NCBI GenBank assembly: GCA_050485385.1
Contig: JBJHBG010000155.1
Coordinates: 1 to 8,235 of the forward strand
Origin: RECO01 sp050485385
GTDB lineage: Bacteria; Pseudomonadota; Alphaproteobacteria; Geminicoccales; Geminicoccaceae
DNA length: 8,235 bases
Reading direction: 5' to 3'
The position numbers were made by a program, and so were the translations under genes. Shown piece by piece: positions 6,665 through 8,235 of the stretch. The first letter of the stretch is position 1. Each line of letters starts with the position of its first letter. The notes under the pieces are model-generated. The model searched no databases. It was not told the DNA's origin and worked only from the letters and a program-made list of their open reading frames with translations.

Positions 6665-7211
6665 CTGGCGGCGCCGTTATCCCCTGGACGACGTGCGGCC
6701 GCTGCCGGGTAAGGCGCCCCTCAGTCTCACCGTCCGCAACGGCGTCGCTGCCGTGCTGGTCATGGCGCGCGCGGCCGAAGTCGGGGAGCGGCTGGCCGCC
6801 GAGGGTGTCGCCGTCTGCCCTTTGGCCCCCGGGCAATGGCTGCTCCTGGCCGACTGGGGTGGCGACGGCGCCTTCGCCGACGCCGTCCGTGCGCGCCTGG
6901 GCGACCACGTCCACCTCAGCGAGCAGAGCCACGGCCGTCAGGTGATCCGCGTAGCGGGGCCGGCGACGCTGGAGCTTCTCACCCGTGGCTGCCGGCTCGA
7001 CCTCGCCGCCGTCCCCGGCTTCGTCGCCCAGTGCCCCATCGCTGGTTTCGCCTGCCTCCTGCGCGTGGTCGACGCCGCGCCGACCGTCGACATCGTCGTC
7101 GCCGCCGGCTACGCGCGCGCCTTCTGGCATTGGCTCGCCACCACCGCCGCTCCCTTCGACTACACGGTCGAGATCTGGACGGCGCCGCTCAACCCGCCAG
7201 CGCTGCCCTGA
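6657..7211 (+). CDS. soxG: Heterotetrameric sarcosine oxidase, gamma subunit
   Basis: This 184 aa protein completes the soxBDAG set. Family marks are SEQSHGRQVIRVAGPATLEL (~88-107) followed by RGCRLDL (~110-116) and ARAFWHWL (~153-160); the gamma subunit is a folate-domain-like (GcvT-related) protein with a structural role in the tetramer. The GTG at 6657 gives an eight-base overlap with the end of soxA and has GGAG at 6646-6649 at good spacing. It is slightly shorter than many SoxG proteins, mainly through a short N terminus, but shows no frameshift or internal break. Its last 23 bases overlap the 3' end of the convergent SDR gene, so no space remains for a dedicated terminator between them. 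Confidence 0.93.
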   Translation: MADWRRRYPLDDVRPLPGKAPLSLTVRNGVAAVLVMARAAEVGERLAAEGVAVCPLAPGQWLLLADWGGDGAFADAVRARLGDHVHLSEQSHGRQVIRVAGPATLELLTRGCRLDLAAVPGFVAQCPIAGFACLLRVVDAAPTVDIVVAAGYARAFWHWLATTAAPFDYTVEIWTAPLNPPALP

Positions 7212-8148
7212 TCGCCGGCTCGACCGGCCGCGGCGCGACGCCGAGCCGCGCCAGATCGGCGCTGGCGTCGTGGCGGCGGCGGTGGCGGACGAGCCGCACG
7301 CCCTCGACGCTGGCCGTGGGGACATGGCCCCGCAGGCGGGCGATCCGCTCCTCCACCGCCGCCGCCGCCAGAGCCACGCGCCAGGGCACCGTCCGCCGCG
7401 GCATCCGGCGGCCGGTGTGCCGACCGACGAGCGCCAGAAGCTCCGCCATCTCGAGGTCCGTGCCGGCGACGAGGTGGCGGCCCACCAGCGCTCTCGCGTC
7501 GGCCGCGCGCAGATGGGCGAGGGCCACGTCCGCGACATCCACGAGGTTCAGACTGCCGTCGAGATACAACGGCGGCGGCCGGGTCGCGAACAGGCGCAGC
7601 ATCGCCGTCGGCGGCGTCGGCGTCGGATCGCCGGGGCCGACCGGCACGGTCGGATAGACGAGATGCACCGAAAGCCCGCGCCTGGCGGCCTCCACGACCA
7701 GCCGCTCCGCCTCCAGCTTGGCGCGGGTGTAGGGTCCGGCCAGCGCACGCGGTTCCGGTCGCGGATCGTCGCTCGTGATCGGTGCCGCCCCCGGATCGTT
7801 CCAGCCCCGCAGCATCGCCGCCGTCGAGGTCACCACCACCCGCCGCACGCCACGAGCTTCCGCCATGGCCAGTACCGCCGCCGTGCCGTCGACGTTGATC
7901 CGCCGGTAGCGGCCGACATCCGGCACGCCGAGACGGGTTTCGGCCGCGAGGTGGAAGACGACCTCGACGTCGTCGAAGGCGTGTTCCAGATCGCGCGGCT
8001 CCAGGATCGAGCCCCGCACCCAATTTGCGGCTCCGACGGTGGGCGAGGGGTCGAGCACGCGCACCGGCCAGCCCGTCTCGACCAGGAGCCGAACGAGATG
8101 ACGGCCGACGAAGCCGCCGCCACCGGTGACCAGGGCAAGGCCAGCCAT
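7189..8148 (-). CDS. Extended SDR, NAD-dependent epimerase/dehydratase, HpnA-like
   Basis: A 319 aa protein of the extended short-chain dehydrogenase family. It opens with the nucleotide-binding motif T-G-G-G-G-F-V-G (residues 8-15), followed by VFHLAAE (~64-70), the VVVTSTAAM strand with Ser108/Thr109, and the catalytic Y-T-R-A-K (Tyr140, Lys144). The combination YPTVPVGPGDPTPTPPT (~165-181), LNLVDVADVA (~200-209) and a late VEGVRL (~281-286) resembles HpnA, the hopanoid-associated sugar epimerase, more than generic UDP-glucose epimerases; dihydroflavonol-reductase-like enzymes are the alternative. The substrate is unknown and no other hopanoid gene is visible here. The start is bounded: an in-frame stop (complement of 8152-8154) lies one codon before this ATG. 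The gene converges on soxG with a 23-base 3' overlap, so it is a separate transcription unit unrelated to the sox operon in pathway. Confidence 0.85.
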   Translation of the reverse strand: MAGLALVTGGGGFVGRHLVRLLVETGWPVRVLDPSPTVGAANWVRGSILEPRDLEHAFDDVEVVFHLAAETRLGVPDVGRYRRINVDGTAAVLAMAEARGVRRVVVTSTAAMLRGWNDPGAAPITSDDPRPEPRALAGPYTRAKLEAERLVVEAARRGLSVHLVYPTVPVGPGDPTPTPPTAMLRLFATRPPPLYLDGSLNLVDVADVALAHLRAADARALVGRHLVAGTDLEMAELLALVGRHTGRRMPRRTVPWRVALAAAAVEERIARLRGHVPTASVEGVRLVRHRRRHDASADLARLGVAPRPVEPAIRAALAG

Positions 8149-8192
8149 GGCTCAGCGACCCGCAGGGCGACGGACGGAGCACGGGCAACGGT

Positions 8193-8213
8193 CGGGGGGC
8201 TTTTGGCCCCCCG
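8193..8213. terminator. GC-rich hairpin at right edge, possible terminator
   Basis: A perfect 8-bp stem, CGGGGGGC (8193-8200) with GCCCCCCG (8206-8213), encloses the loop TTTTG. No T-run follows on either strand, so it is not a classical intrinsic terminator. It lies just upstream of the minus-strand SDR gene, so it could end a minus-strand gene located to the right of the window, or sit in the SDR leader. Its function is unproven. Confidence 0.35.
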
Positions 8214-8235
8214 CGCCCCCCGCATAGTCGAGTGC

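Noticed and set aside
4534..6945. 803-residue open frame on + across soxA and soxG
   Set aside because: It is Arg/Pro/Gly-rich low-complexity translation typical of a shifted frame in GC-rich DNA; soxA and soxG occupy the region with clear family motifs.
6090..7538. 482-residue open frame on - spanning the soxA end, soxG and the SDR end
   Set aside because: It crosses three supported genes in a wrong frame and is low-complexity; no family signature.
8152..8235. C-terminal end of another minus-strand gene entering from the right edge
   Set aside because: An open frame runs from the edge to a stop at 8154-8152, one codon before the SDR start, but its ~27 residues are uninformative and pass through the GC hairpin, so it is not supportable as a gene.
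1..8235. CRISPR arrays, tRNA/rRNA genes, insertion sequences or phage genes
   Set aside because: No spaced direct repeats, cloverleaf-like sequence, transposase motifs or phage proteins were seen.

Overview
The window is a stretch of very GC-rich DNA with strong G/C third-position bias, GTG and TTG starts, and genes that abut or overlap. Together with SoxB/SoxA variants I associate with alphaproteobacteria, this suggests a high-GC alphaproteobacterium, perhaps near Rhodospirillales. That placement is inference; no rRNA or marker gene is present.

Layout. (1) Positions 1-1223 on + hold the C-terminal end of what looks like an MCE/MlaD-type lipid-transport protein, cut by the left edge. It overlaps by four bases a small lipoprotein with TPR-like helical repeats, so this is probably the tail of an ABC/MCE lipid-trafficking operon. 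(2) Positions 1224-1318 are a 95-base spacer containing an imperfect inverted repeat that may be a dispersed intergenic element. (3) Positions 1319-7211 on + are a compact five-gene one-carbon operon, folD-soxB-soxD-soxA-soxG. (4) Positions 7189-8148 on - are an extended SDR of the HpnA (hopanoid-associated epimerase) type, convergent with soxG and overlapping its 3' end by 23 bases. (5) Positions 8149-8235 are a short end segment with a strong GC hairpin.

How the genes work together. The four Sox subunits form a heterotetrameric flavoenzyme that oxidatively demethylates sarcosine, or a related N-methyl amino acid. It hands the methyl-derived carbon to tetrahydrofolate as 5,10-methylene-THF, releasing glycine and H2O2. 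FolD then oxidises methylene-THF through methenyl-THF to 10-formyl-THF with NADP+. The folD stop overlaps the soxB start, so the folate enzyme that takes the product is likely translationally coupled to the oxidase that makes it. No transporter, regulator, glyA, purU or catalase lies in the window, so the real substrate is not fixed by context.

I found no clear previously undescribed system. The most useful leads are the folD-sox coupling, the divergent folate-domain segment in SoxA, the possible dispersed repeat in the spacer, the atypical lipoprotein beside the MCE gene, and the overlapping convergent end of soxG and the SDR gene.
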